Shown: positions 6,598-14,664, counted from the stretch's first letter. The stretch is DNA of 15,387 nucleotides from Vulcanimicrobiota bacterium (GCA_028287545.1 JAQBPL010000266.1:1-15387); one strand, 5' to 3'. Notes: generated by a model not told the origin, from the letters alone. Numbers and translations: made by a program.

Positions 6598-9383
6598 CAG
6601 CGCACGTTGCCGACGTGCAGTGCGAGCCGAATCGTGCGCGGCCCGATCGGCAGGGCGTTCACCAGGCCGACCTTGCCGTTGACGAGCGGCACCGGCGTTG
6701 CGCCGTCGGTGACGATCGTCTCTCCGCTTTGGAAGTTGAAGAGGTTGTCGATCGAGAGCTGCAGCGCCGCTTGCCCGCGCCGCGCGGCGATCGGCACGCG
6801 CACCGAAGCGTTCGCGACGCCGAACGCCGGGATGCCGTACGAGTTGTTGTTGCCGTAGTACGTCATGCCGAAGAGGAGCAGCGCGCCGCCGCCTTCGCGA
6901 TAGTGAATTTCGCCGTACCCTTGCGCGTACGGGATGCCTTTGTTCGAGATCCCGTTGAAGCCCGTACCGGTTGAGGTGTAGTTCGCGCCGGGGACGATCG
7001 CAAGATTCGTGCCGAAGGGGCCTGCGGCGGTCGCATAGAGCGACGGCGAGACGTCGTACGCGAACGCGCGCACGAGCGCGCCTTGCACGACGTATCCGAA
7101 GCCGACGCGCTGGTCTTGGTGCAGCGAGGCCTCGAGGCCGTAGAAACGCGAGTTGCCCGCGTTCGCCGCGGCGCTGGCGTACACCGGGATCGCGGTCGTC
7201 GTACCCGGTGCGGTGTAGGTTCCCAGCGGCGTCACGGTGGTGACCAGCTGGTCGCGCACGTTCGTGAGGTATGCGTCGACGGAGGCGACGGCGCTGCGGG
7301 CGATGCGCCAGTCGCCGCCGAGATCGTAGCCCCACGACGTCTCGGGCCGCAGCGTTCCCGCGTTCTGTGTCACCGTCAGCGACGTCGCGCCCGGACGGTA
7401 GACCGACGCGGCGCTCTGGTTGACGCCGCTGAGCACGTTGAACGCCGGCGGCGTCACCGAGCCGCCCATGCTGAAGCGCACTACGGCGTCGCGTTTGGTG
7501 AAGCGGTGCGTGTAGCCGAGGCGCGGGTCGATCTCGGTGTGCGTTGCGTCCCCGAACGCAAAGCCCGTACCGGCCGGTCCGGTCGAGTAGTGATTGTCGT
7601 AAGTCGTTGCGTACGCGGCGAGGGTGAGCGCGTCGACATCGGTCGGGCGGAACGTGCCGCGCGCGAGGTACGACGTGATCGTCTGGCGCGAGCCCGCCGG
7701 AACCGACGCGCTGAACACCGCGACGCCTTTCGATGCGCCGACGGAGTACGCGTTCGTCAACGAAACGATGCGGTCGACGGCAAGCTCGTAGTCGTTCGGT
7801 CCGGCGGGATGATCCCAGGCGAACGAGCCGCCGCGCACGCGATCTTCCTCGACCGTGCGGCTGTAGACGTCGGGGATCGTCACGATTTCGTTTTGTCCCG
7901 TGTAGGTCGGCGTCGTGCCGCCGGCGGCGAGCGGCGCGCTGCCGGTGAGGTTGAGCACGCCGACGAACGGCGTCGCCGGCGTCGGCACCGAGTTCCCGGT
8001 GAAACGGTTGAGCGAGACGCTGTACCAGCGGCCGATCAGCGTGTCGTTGCGCAGCGTCGTGCGCAGCTCGGCTTCGAACAGCGGCTCGTTCTCGAGCTCG
8101 GTGACGTTCGAGGGGAGGTGCGTCGTCGGGTTGAGCGCGATCGGCGTCCCGCTCGGCGCAAGCACGGCGTTCAGCGTCTGCAGCTGTGCGCCGTCGAGAT
8201 CGAACGACGACTGGTTGCCGACGTACGCGGCGGTGAAGGACGTGGAATCGCTGAAGCGCCAGCGCGCTTTCACCACCTCGCTGCGGCCGAGGAAACCGGC
8301 GTCGACGGGCTGACAGCAAGCGGCGAGCCGCACGTAGGCGTTCGCCGGATTGTTTTGTGCGTTCGCGATCGGGAACGCTCCGGCGGCCGTCCCGGTCGGC
8401 GGCGCGGCCGACGTCGTCGTGCCGATTGTGCCGGCGCCGGCGATCGTCGCACCGGACGGCAGTGCCACCGTGGTCGGGAGCGCGGAGAACGCTCCCGGCG
8501 TGCCGTAGGTGACCGCGTCGACGAGGAAACCGAATTTGCCGATCGTCGTCGACGCGAGCCCGTGGACGAGCGTCCCGCCGAAACCGTCGGAGACGAGATC
8601 GAAGGCGGTGGTACGCGTGCTGGCGATGTCGCGGGTGCGGAAGTTGACCGAGCCGCCGATCCCGTTCACGACCAGCGGGGCGAAGGCGCCCGGGCCCTTC
8701 GCGATCTCGACGTCCCCCAGCACGTAGTCGCTCAGGAACGTGGTGACGTAGTCGCCGAAGCGGCCGGTCGCGACCGGATGGCCGTCGATCAGCGTCGTCT
8801 TCTCGTAGTCGAGCGCGCCGCGCAGATTCGGCGACGTCTGAACGCCGAAGGACGCCGAGTTCGAGGACGCCGTGTGGTTCGAGATCACGCCGGGCGTCTC
8901 GTCGAACAGCCGCGCCAATTGCGCTTCGCCCTGATCGTCGAACTGCCGGCGAGAGATCGTGCTGAAGGCGCCCGGCTGCGTGTTCAGCGCCGGCGTTCCA
9001 GCGCGCGCCGTCGTCCCCGTCGAGCCGATCGTGCTGAGCGTGAGGGGTGCCAGGCGCACGGTCGTTTCCGCCTCATCACGAGAAGCGGGCACCGGGACCT
9101 GCGCGGTCGCGTATCCGGCGCGCGAGACGTTGACGCGCTCGGCCGACCCGAAGACGTCGGTCCCGCACACCGCCGCCAAGCCGGCCGCGTCGGTCACGGT
9201 GGCCGCCGCGCCGTTGCCGGAAACACGCGCCCCGGCGATCGGCCTTCCCGTCGTCTCGTCGAGCACCCGGACGCCGAGCATCGTGCCTCCGCCGCAGCCG
9301 CCGGCCGCCGCCTTGGGTTGTGCCGAGCAGGGCGCCGCCCCCACGACGACAACGAAGAACGCAACGAGAATCAAGCGCCTCAT
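6597..9383 (-). CDS. TonB-dependent outer-membrane receptor 1 with carboxypeptidase-regulatory-like N-terminus
   Basis: A protein of 928 aa. The ATG at 9383 is chosen because GGAGG lies four bases upstream and a signal peptide ([15 protein letters not shown], cleavage near SAQ, residue 22) starts there; an in-frame start at 9464 would add 27 residues ahead of the signal. Domains are a CarboxypepD_reg-like beta-sandwich at about 35-113 ([19 protein letters not shown]), an LSTIGS linker, a plug at about 134-255 ([39 protein letters not shown]) and a large barrel at about 260-928. Homologues take up siderophores, cobalamin, sugars or peptides; nothing here identifies the ligand. It is the first gene of the receptor operon and is transcribed divergently from rplK. 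Confidence 0.9.
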   Translation of the reverse strand: MRRLILVAFFVVVVGAAPCSAQPKAAAGGCGGGTMLGVRVLDETTGRPIAGARVSGNGAAATVTDAAGLAAVCGTDVFGSAERVNVSRAGYATAQVPVPASRDEAETTVRLAPLTLSTIGSTGTTARAGTPALNTQPGAFSTISRRQFDDQGEAQLARLFDETPGVISNHTASSNSASFGVQTSPNLRGALDYEKTTLIDGHPVATGRFGDYVTTFLSDYVLGDVEIAKGPGAFAPLVVNGIGGSVNFRTRDIASTRTTAFDLVSDGFGGTLVHGLASTTIGKFGFLVDAVTYGTPGAFSALPTTVALPSGATIAGAGTIGTTTSAAPPTGTAAGAFPIANAQNNPANAYVRLAACCQPVDAGFLGRSEVVKARWRFSDSTSFTAAYVGNQSSFDLDGAQLQTLNAVLAPSGTPIALNPTTHLPSNVTELENEPLFEAELRTTLRNDTLIGRWYSVSLNRFTGNSVPTPATPFVGVLNLTGSAPLAAGGTTPTYTGQNEIVTIPDVYSRTVEEDRVRGGSFAWDHPAGPNDYELAVDRIVSLTNAYSVGASKGVAVFSASVPAGSRQTITSYLARGTFRPTDVDALTLAAYATTYDNHYSTGPAGTGFAFGDATHTEIDPRLGYTHRFTKRDAVVRFSMGGSVTPPAFNVLSGVNQSAASVYRPGATSLTVTQNAGTLRPETSWGYDLGGDWRIARSAVASVDAYLTNVRDQLVTTVTPLGTYTAPGTTTAIPVYASAAANAGNSRFYGLEASLHQDQRVGFGYVVQGALVRAFAYDVSPSLYATAAGPFGTNLAIVPGANYTSTGTGFNGISNKGIPYAQGYGEIHYREGGGALLLFGMTYYGNNNSYGIPAFGVANASVRVPIAARRGQAALQLSIDNLFNFQSGETIVTDGATPVPLVNGKVGLVNALPIGPRTIRLALHVGNVR

Positions 9384-9435
9384 CAGGCCTCCGGCGTTCG
9401 CTTCCGCGGCGGCGAGCCCATGCGTCAGGGGCCGG

Positions 9436-9465
9436 TTGTCGGGACCCCGGCGGCTGTAGTACAAT
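9436..9465 (+). promoter_or_regulatory. Sigma70-type promoter for rplK-rplA
   Basis: TTGTCG (9436-9441) and TACAAT (9460-9465) are separated by 18 bases, close to the housekeeping consensus and standing out in GC-rich surroundings. A transcription start near 9472 would give a leader of about 95 bases before the rplK ATG. It is the only convincing promoter seen between the receptor operon and rplK, and it implies that rplKA is expressed independently of nusG. Confidence 0.65.
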
Positions 9466-9521
9466 GAGGCGTTGCGCCCGCCCGTGCCACCCCGGCGGCC
9501 GGCGTTTTCACCCGCGGGGGA

Positions 9522-9554
9522 GACGGCTGTCCGACGTTTGTCGGAGGCCTCGTC
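9522..9554 (+). promoter_or_regulatory. Structured rplK leader hairpin, possible L1 autoregulatory site
   Basis: Just upstream of the rplK ribosome-binding site, TCCGAC (9530-9535) and GTCGGA (9540-9545) form a 6-bp stem with a GTTT loop. The flanks GACG (9522-9525) and CGTC (9551-9554) can pair as an outer stem, giving two helices separated by an internal loop. In other bacteria protein L1 represses rplKA translation by binding a two-helix mRNA structure at this position that mimics its 23S rRNA site. The position fits; I did not match conserved bases, so L1 binding is inference. Confidence 0.4.
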
Positions 9555-9565
9555 GAAAGGACATC

Positions 9566-9988
9566 ATGGCTAAAAGAGTAGTCGGGAAGATCGGTCTCGC
9601 TCTTCCCGCCGGGAAGGCGACGCCCGCGCCGCCCGTCGGTCCTGCGTTGGGCCCGTATTCGCTCAACATCATGGACTTCTGCAAGCAGTACAACGACCGG
9701 ACGAAGGCTCAAGAAGGCTTCATCATCCCGGTGCAGATCACGGTCTTCGAAGACCGGACGTTCACGTTCATCACGAAGACGCCGCCGGCGTCGTTCCTGA
9801 TCAAGCGCGCACTCGGGCTCGAGTCGGGTTCCAAGGAACCCAACCGCAACAAGGTCGGCAAGCTGACGCAAGCGCAAGTGCGCGAGATCGCCGAAGCCAA
9901 GAAGGTCGACCTCAACGCGAACGACGTGGAAGCCGCGATGAAGATCATCGCCGGCACCGCGCGCTCGATGGGCGTGGAGGTCGCCTGA
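9566..9988 (+). CDS. rplK: 50S ribosomal protein L11
   Basis: L11 (uL11) forms the base of the L7/L12 stalk with 23S rRNA at the GTPase-associated centre, where elongation factors and thiostrepton act. The 140-aa length is normal. The N-terminal domain shows the proline-rich helix [12 protein letters not shown] and the conserved [10 protein letters not shown]. The C-terminal RNA-binding domain includes [13 protein letters not shown] and ends [24 protein letters not shown]. The ATG at 9566 is preceded by AAAGGA at good spacing. An open frame extends upstream to 9320 but is not conserved and lacks the family N-terminus. The stop overlaps the rplA start by one base (TGATG). Confidence 0.98.
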   Translation: MAKRVVGKIGLALPAGKATPAPPVGPALGPYSLNIMDFCKQYNDRTKAQEGFIIPVQITVFEDRTFTFITKTPPASFLIKRALGLESGSKEPNRNKVGKLTQAQVREIAEAKKVDLNANDVEAAMKIIAGTARSMGVEVA

Positions 9989-10698
9989 TGCGCAAGCACG
10001 GCAAACGCTACAAGAACCTCGCCGCCGCGTTCGATCACGATCAGTTGTTCGCGCCGGCCGACGCCGCGACGCTGGTGAAGAAGAACGCGACCGCCAAGTT
10101 CAACGAGACGGTCGAGATCCACATCAAGCTCGGCGTCGATCCGAAGAAGTCGGATCAGAACGTGCGCGGCACGGTCAACCTGCCGCACGGCACGGGCCGC
10201 GTGGTCAAGGTCATCGCGTTCGCGCGCGGCGACGCTGCGCGCGCCGCTGAGGCTGCCGGCGCCGACGTCGTCGGCGAGGCGGATCTCATCGAGAAGGTCA
10301 AGGGCGGCTTCGCCGACTTCGACGTCGCCGTCGCGACACCGGACATGATGCCGTCGATCGGTAAAGAGCTCGGCCGCATCCTGGCGCAGAAGATGCCGAA
10401 CCCGAAGTCGGGCACCGTGACGCCGAACATCGGCCAAGCCGTGCGCGACATCAAGAGCGGCAAGGTCGAGTATCGCCTCGACAAGACCGGCATCGTGCAC
10501 ACGATCGTCGGCAAGGCGTCGTTCGACGCGGCGCAGCTGACCGAGAACCTCGCGACCCTGCTCGACGCGCTCGTGCGCGCCAAGCCGTCGGCGTCGAAGG
10601 GCACCTACCTCAAGTCGATCACGCTGACCTCGACGATGGGACCCGGCGTCAAGATCGACCCGACCCGCATCAAGGCCACCGGAGCGACCGCGAACTAA
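9988..10698 (+). CDS. rplA: 50S ribosomal protein L1
   Basis: L1 (uL1) builds the mobile L1 stalk that helps release deacylated tRNA from the E site, and in many bacteria represses its own rplK-rplA mRNA. The 236-aa length is typical. Hallmarks include the start [37 protein letters not shown] followed by [14 protein letters not shown], and [13 protein letters not shown]; the C-terminus reads [18 protein letters not shown]. It is translationally coupled to rplK through the TGATG overlap. A strong terminator begins 31 bases after the stop, and rplJ/rplL, the usual next genes, are absent from the following 4.6 kb. Confidence 0.98.
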   Translation: MRKHGKRYKNLAAAFDHDQLFAPADAATLVKKNATAKFNETVEIHIKLGVDPKKSDQNVRGTVNLPHGTGRVVKVIAFARGDAARAAEAAGADVVGEADLIEKVKGGFADFDVAVATPDMMPSIGKELGRILAQKMPNPKSGTVTPNIGQAVRDIKSGKVEYRLDKTGIVHTIVGKASFDAAQLTENLATLLDALVRAKPSASKGTYLKSITLTSTMGPGVKIDPTRIKATGATAN

Positions 10699-10728
10699 AG
10701 CGCGGCCGCCGCCTCTCCCGGACCCGAA

Positions 10729-10762
10729 AAAGAAGGCGACCGCAGCAGCGGTCGCCTTCTTT
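10729..10762 (+). terminator. Intrinsic terminator of the rplK-rplA operon
   Basis: A perfect 15-bp hairpin (left arm 10729-10743, right arm 10748-10762) with an AGCA loop. The stem begins with an A run and ends CTTCTTT, so the terminal T residues form part of the stem, and GG follows. It isolates rplKA from the lipoprotein gene. Confidence 0.88.
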
Positions 10763-10809
10763 GGTGGGCGTGGACGCTGCGTGGACGGGTCTTGCGCGAG
10801 AATCCGTCC

Positions 10810-11868
10810 ATGATGACCATCGCTCGCGGCCCGCTCGGGGGATCGCTACGCGCGGCCCTGGCGGTCTGCCTTCTCGTTCTTCCGGCCGCGGGCTGCTCCG
10901 GCGGACGCGGCGCCGATTCGCTTCCCGCCCTCGCTGCCGGCGACCGGACGCCCGCGGCCGTCGGCGCCGGCCTCGTCGAGCCGAACTCCGTCCCGCCCCC
11001 CGGCCCGCAGCTGTACATCGACGCTGCCGACGGCAACGTGTACGCGTTTCCGCTGAGCGCGAGCGGCGTGACCGCGCCGTCCCGCACCATCACCCCGCAT
11101 CCCAATGACGTCAACCATCAATCGATCCAGTCGATCGCGACGCTGGCCGACGGCAAGCTCGCCATTCTACAGAACACGAACCTGAGCGGTGTCGCCCGCT
11201 GCCGCGTCGTCGTGGAACCGGCGAACGCCTCCGGGCCGTCGACCGCTCAGAACCAGTGGTGCGACCCGTCCGCCGCGGTGGCAACGTATGGCACCGCGAT
11301 CGCGCGCAACGCCGCCGGCGGCTTCGACCTTCTCTACGAGAACGATACGGTTTTCGCGACGCATCTCAATCGTTTCGGGGCCGACGGGGCGACGCTCGTG
11401 AACACGATGCCCCCCATCGCCGCGACCTTGACCTTTGCGACCGATAACCTCGGGCGCGACTACCTGCTCTCGCCGAACGGCGAGGTGCGCAAGTACAAGG
11501 CGGCGACGACCGACGGTGCGGTGACCGCCGGCGACTACATCGTCGCCGGAAGCACCTTTCGGAAAATAGCGGTTGCACCGGACAAGACCGTCTACGTCGC
11601 GTACGGCGCCTTCGGCAGCGAGGTGATCGTCGCCGTCGTCAACGGCATCGTGACCCGCACGATCGGTCCGTTCGGAAAATTCGACGTCTCCTCGCTCGCG
11701 GTCGACTCGCTCGGCGAATTGTACGTGGGATTGGCGCCGCTCGATTTAAACACGGTCGCCGTCCTCAAGGTGTTCGGGCCAACGGCAAACGGCAAGGATG
11801 CGCCGTTGCGGATCCTCACGCCGACGCCGCGCCTTCCGTGCACGTGTAGAATCGCCATTTACGAGTGA
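10810..11868 (+). CDS. Secreted lipoprotein, probably beta-propeller-like
   Basis: A protein of 352 aa from ATG 10810 (a TTG at 10792 or the second ATG at 10813 are alternatives; no clear ribosome-binding site decides). The N-terminus has a hydrophobic stretch ending LPAAGCS, a lipobox-like sequence with lipidation expected at C29. Position -3 is Ala rather than Leu, so it is slightly off consensus. The mature protein shows recurrent blade-like units (QLYIDAADGNVYAFPLSASG, SIATLADGKLAIL, FATDNLGRDYLLSPNGEVRK, KIAVAPDKTVYVAYG, SSLAVDSLGELYVGL), the pattern of NHL/SMP-30-type beta-propellers. Two Cys near residues 130-155 and a CTC near the C-terminus could form disulfides. The role is unknown; it may bind a ligand or partner at the cell surface. 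Confidence 0.8.
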   Translation: MMTIARGPLGGSLRAALAVCLLVLPAAGCSGGRGADSLPALAAGDRTPAAVGAGLVEPNSVPPPGPQLYIDAADGNVYAFPLSASGVTAPSRTITPHPNDVNHQSIQSIATLADGKLAILQNTNLSGVARCRVVVEPANASGPSTAQNQWCDPSAAVATYGTAIARNAAGGFDLLYENDTVFATHLNRFGADGATLVNTMPPIAATLTFATDNLGRDYLLSPNGEVRKYKAATTDGAVTAGDYIVAGSTFRKIAVAPDKTVYVAYGAFGSEVIVAVVNGIVTRTIGPFGKFDVSSLAVDSLGELYVGLAPLDLNTVAVLKVFGPTANGKDAPLRILTPTPRLPCTCRIAIYE

Positions 11869-11876
11869 AGCCGGTG

Positions 11877-11908
11877 GGCGGGAGCGATCCCGCCTGCTTC
11901 GCCGCAGG
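11877..11908 (+). promoter_or_regulatory. Two overlapping hairpins in the lipoprotein-prpD gap
   Basis: GGCGGGA (11877-11883) pairs with TCCCGCC (11888-11894) around a GCGA tetraloop. CCTGC (11893-11897) pairs with GCAGG (11904-11908) immediately downstream. The two share bases 11893-11894, so both cannot be complete, and the second would hide the AGG that is the only ribosome-binding-like site for the GTG at 11914. There is no U tract, so simple intrinsic termination is unlikely. Confidence 0.35.
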
Positions 11909-11913
11909 CCGCC

Positions 11914-13308
11914 GTGACCGCGCCGCGTACGATCTCTCCGATGGACCTCACCGCGGAGTTGGCGGCGCGAGCGCTCGCCGGAGAGTTCGATTCGCTCGCC
12001 GAGTCGACGGTCGAGCACGCCAAGCAGGCCGTGCTCGACTTGATCGGCTGTGCCGTTCGCGCGCGCGCCGAAAGTGCGACGAGCGAAGCGGTGGAACGTG
12101 CGGTCAGCGCGCTCGGAGCCGCCGGCGGCTGCACGGCGATCGGGTACGGCGCGGCCTACGCGCCGCAATACGCGGCGCTATTGAACGGCTGCAATTTCCA
12201 CGTGCTCGATTTTGACGACACCCACGAACGCTCGTCGCTGCACCCGGGCGCACCGGTGATCGGTGCCGCGCTCACCGAAGGGGAGCGGCTCGGCAGCAGC
12301 GGCGCGGCGCTGCTCGCCGCGATCGTCACGGGGTACGACGTCGCAGTTCGCGTCGGCCTGGCGCTGGATCCGGCAGTTCACTACGCGCGCGGGTTCCATC
12401 CGACCGCGACGGCCGGCGTGTTCGGCGCGACTGCGGCGGGTGCGTTGCTGCACGGCGTTGCCGCCGCAACGCTCGAGAGCGCCTTCGGCATCGCGTTGAG
12501 CATGGCGGCGGGGTCGCTGCAGTTCAGCGTCGACGGCGCGCAGACGAAACCGGTGCAGGTCGGGTTCGCCGCGCACAACGCGGTGCTCGCCCGCGAGCTC
12601 GCCGCCGCCGGCGTCGTCGGGCCCGCTGCCGCGATCGAGGGCCGCAGCGGTTTGCTGCACGCCTATTCCGACGGTGCGGACGCCGCCGACGTGCTGGAAC
12701 GCTGGGATGGCGTGCACGAGATCGACCGCACTGCGTTCAAACCGTATCCGTGCTGCCGCTACATGCACGCGGCGATCGACCAGTTGGCGGCGATCGCGCG
12801 CGAACGCAAGCTCGACGCTGAGTCCGTGGAACGGGTGCGGATTGCGTTGCCGGAAGCGGGGATGCGGCTGTGCGCATATCCGGAGGAGCACAAGCGCAGC
12901 CCGCAGTCGATCGTCGACGCGCAGTTCAGCATGTATTACACGGCGGCCGCGACGCTGGCGTGGGGTACGGTGCGCTGGGACGACTTCGCGCGGCGCGACG
13001 CGCCGGAAATAGCCGCCCTCATCGCGCGCATTACGGTCGAGCGCGATCCCGCGGTCGACGCGCTGGTGCCGGCGATGGCGGCGCTCGTCGAGGTGGACGC
13101 GGGCGACGTCCGCGAGCGCCGCCTCGAGCGCGGCCCGCGCGGTGAGCCCGAGAGCCCGCTCGAATGGCCCGAGCTGATCGAGATGTTCGAGGGCTTGGCG
13201 GGGATCGCATACGGCGCACAGCGCCGCCGGCGCATCGTCGGACTCGCGCGCGGACTCGATACGCTTGCCGACGTGCGTAGCCTGACCGCGGAGCTCGGCG
13301 CGGCCTAG
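11914..13308 (+). CDS. MmgE/PrpD family protein (2-methylcitrate dehydratase-like fold)
   Basis: A protein of 464 aa, the normal family length. Characterised relatives include 2-methylcitrate dehydratase PrpD, cis-aconitate decarboxylase and iminodisuccinate epimerase, all acting on small tricarboxylate-like or dicarboxylate substrates in the cytoplasm. Family motifs are clear: HVLDFDDTHERSSLHPGAPV (96-115), ARGFHPTATAG (158-168), TKPVQVGFAAHN (211-222) and FKPYPCCRYMHAAID (275-289). These supply the Asp, His and Lys positions of the active site. The start is uncertain between GTG 11914 (AGG five bases upstream) and ATG 11941 (MDLTAELAARAL, a more typical N-terminus, but no ribosome-binding site). 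No prpB or prpC neighbour is present, so a propionate-pathway role is not supported and no symbol is given. It follows the lipoprotein gene by 45 bases. Confidence 0.9.
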   Translation: MTAPRTISPMDLTAELAARALAGEFDSLAESTVEHAKQAVLDLIGCAVRARAESATSEAVERAVSALGAAGGCTAIGYGAAYAPQYAALLNGCNFHVLDFDDTHERSSLHPGAPVIGAALTEGERLGSSGAALLAAIVTGYDVAVRVGLALDPAVHYARGFHPTATAGVFGATAAGALLHGVAAATLESAFGIALSMAAGSLQFSVDGAQTKPVQVGFAAHNAVLARELAAAGVVGPAAAIEGRSGLLHAYSDGADAADVLERWDGVHEIDRTAFKPYPCCRYMHAAIDQLAAIARERKLDAESVERVRIALPEAGMRLCAYPEEHKRSPQSIVDAQFSMYYTAAATLAWGTVRWDDFARRDAPEIAALIARITVERDPAVDALVPAMAALVEVDAGDVRERRLERGPRGEPESPLEWPELIEMFEGLAGIAYGAQRRRRIVGLARGLDTLADVRSLTAELGAA

Positions 13309-13364
13309 AAATCGGCCCGAGGTGAGGAAATAGCGCCGGGCGCGCGGAACGGGCTGGCGCAAGG

Positions 13365-13385
13365 CGCTCGCTTCCTTCGCGAGCG
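13365..13385 (+). other. Hairpin in the prpD-secreted protein gap
   Basis: CGCTCGC (13365-13371) and GCGAGCG (13379-13385) form a perfect 7-bp stem with a TTCCTTC loop, directly upstream of the AGGGAAGGG ribosome-binding region for the ATG at 13399. The pyrimidine loop is complementary to the purine-rich GGGAAGG site, so loop pairing with it is possible. It lacks a U tract, so it is not a standard terminator. Confidence 0.35.
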
Positions 13386-13398
13386 TAGGGAAGGGTGT

Positions 13399-14664
13399 AT
13401 GCGAGCTTCGATCTCCGCCGGCGTAGCAATCCTCATCGCGGGTGCCCTCGTCGCGACGCTCGGGTCGGCCGGCACCGCGCGCGGCGCGCGCAACGTGGTC
13501 GTCGATCCGGGTTTCGAGGCGGCGGGATTGGGCGCGTGGTCGCAGTGCGGTAGCGTGAAGGCGCGCATCTCGACCGCCCAGGCGCATCACGGCGCGCAGT
13601 CGATGCGCGCGGGTTCGAGCAATCGCAACAGCGGCGAGATCGACGGCGATGCGGGGCTGTGTCAGGCGGTGAGCGTGCCGGCGGGCGGCACGCTCACGTT
13701 CTGGGTGTTCGCCGTTTCGAGCGAGACGTCGACGCAGCGCTCGTACCAGGAGGCCGAACTGCTGGACGACGCCGGCAACACCGTCGCGATGCTGTGGCAG
13801 GCCGATGCGAACACGAACGGCTGGGCGCTGAAAACGGTCGACGTTTCGGCGTTTGCCGGGCGCACGCTCAGCCTCTACTTCGGCGTGCACGGTGACGGCG
13901 CGGCGTCGAAGTACACGTACGCCTACTTCGACGACATCTCGCTGATCGGGAGCGGCGCGACGCCGCCGCCGACGGCCGGTCCGACCGCGCTCCCGACGGC
14001 GACACCGTCCGGTGCGACGTTCGGCCCAACCGCGGCGCCGACGCCCACCGGCGCGTTCGCGCCGCCGCCTACGGCGGCGCCCGGCGCTCCGACGCCGATT
14101 CCGGCGCCTGCGGGCGGTCAAAGCGCGACGTGCGGAAACCATTGCGGGACGGAACGCTGGCACGTCAAGACGATGAGCGATCCGTTCGCGGCGCAGGTGA
14201 ACCGCAACGTGCAGGTCACTACCGTCGACACGCTCTGGAACGCCGCCGTTCCCGCCGGCCTGAACGCGAAGGCGGACAACGTGCGCTTCGCGCCGTGGGA
14301 GCTGCAGGCGGTGCAGATTCGCGCGACGATCGTCGGGTGGAAGGTCGAGGCGGACAACGACTTCCACATCGTCGTCGCCGACATGAACACGCCGAGCGAG
14401 ACGATGATCGTGGAGCCGCCGTCGTCAGCGTGCTCCGGCGCGTGCACGTCGGGCTACGGCGCCCTGTTCCAGTCCGCGCGCGACGCGTTCGCGCAATGCC
14501 TCGGCGGTCAGCCTTCGAACCGGTTCACGCCGATCGGCAAACCCGTCGTCGCCGAGATCACCGGCGTCCCGTACTTCGACCCGATCCACGGCCAGACGGG
14601 CGTCGCGCGCAATGGCATCGAGATTCACCCGGTGCTGAGCGTCTCGTTCGTCTCAGGCTGCTAA
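13399..14664 (+). CDS. Secreted modular protein: jelly-roll domain, Pro/Thr linker, conserved C-terminal domain of unknown function
   Basis: A protein of 421 aa with a strong ribosome-binding site (AGGGAAGGG) before ATG 13399. A signal peptide covers about residues 1-29 (cleavage near ARG-A). Residues about 31-184 resemble a carbohydrate-binding-module-type jelly roll (VVVDPGFEAAGLGAWSQCG, LTFWVFAV, AYFDDISLIG). A Pro/Thr/Ala linker spans about 186-242. The C-terminal domain at about 252-416 begins ERWHVKTMSD, carries GWKVEADNDFHIVVADM and MIVEPPSSAC, and ends HGQTGVARNGIEIHPVL. I recall that final motif from many hypothetical secreted proteins, but I know no function for it. Cysteines at 245, 249, 345, 349 and 367 suggest disulfides outside the cytoplasm. 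The stop overlaps the convergent acetyltransferase stop by four bases. Confidence 0.87.
   Translation: MRASISAGVAILIAGALVATLGSAGTARGARNVVVDPGFEAAGLGAWSQCGSVKARISTAQAHHGAQSMRAGSSNRNSGEIDGDAGLCQAVSVPAGGTLTFWVFAVSSETSTQRSYQEAELLDDAGNTVAMLWQADANTNGWALKTVDVSAFAGRTLSLYFGVHGDGAASKYTYAYFDDISLIGSGATPPPTAGPTALPTATPSGATFGPTAAPTPTGAFAPPPTAAPGAPTPIPAPAGGQSATCGNHCGTERWHVKTMSDPFAAQVNRNVQVTTVDTLWNAAVPAGLNAKADNVRFAPWELQAVQIRATIVGWKVEADNDFHIVVADMNTPSETMIVEPPSSACSGACTSGYGALFQSARDAFAQCLGGQPSNRFTPIGKPVVAEITGVPYFDPIHGQTGVARNGIEIHPVLSVSFVSGC

Noticed and set aside
4369..6858. An 829-codon open frame on the + strand opposite receptor 2
   Set aside because: It is antisense to a well-supported receptor, Arg/Ala/Gly-rich with no domain pattern, and follows from high GC leaving few stops in the complementary frame.
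4480..8319. Extension of receptor 2 to 1279 residues
   Set aside because: The first ~570 residues overlap receptor 1 out of frame and are low-complexity; the signal peptide and TGATG coupling fix the start at 6597.
7083..9467. A 794-codon open frame on the + strand opposite receptor 1
   Set aside because: Same reasons: composition dominated by R, G, A and D, no recognisable fold, and full overlap with a real gene.
9320..9565. N-terminal extension of L11
   Set aside because: L11 is universally about 140 residues beginning at the MAKRVVG-type start; the extension covers the promoter and leader.
12178..14367. A 729-codon open frame on the - strand opposite prpD and the secreted protein
   Set aside because: It spans two real genes and their gap, with Arg-rich composition and no motifs.
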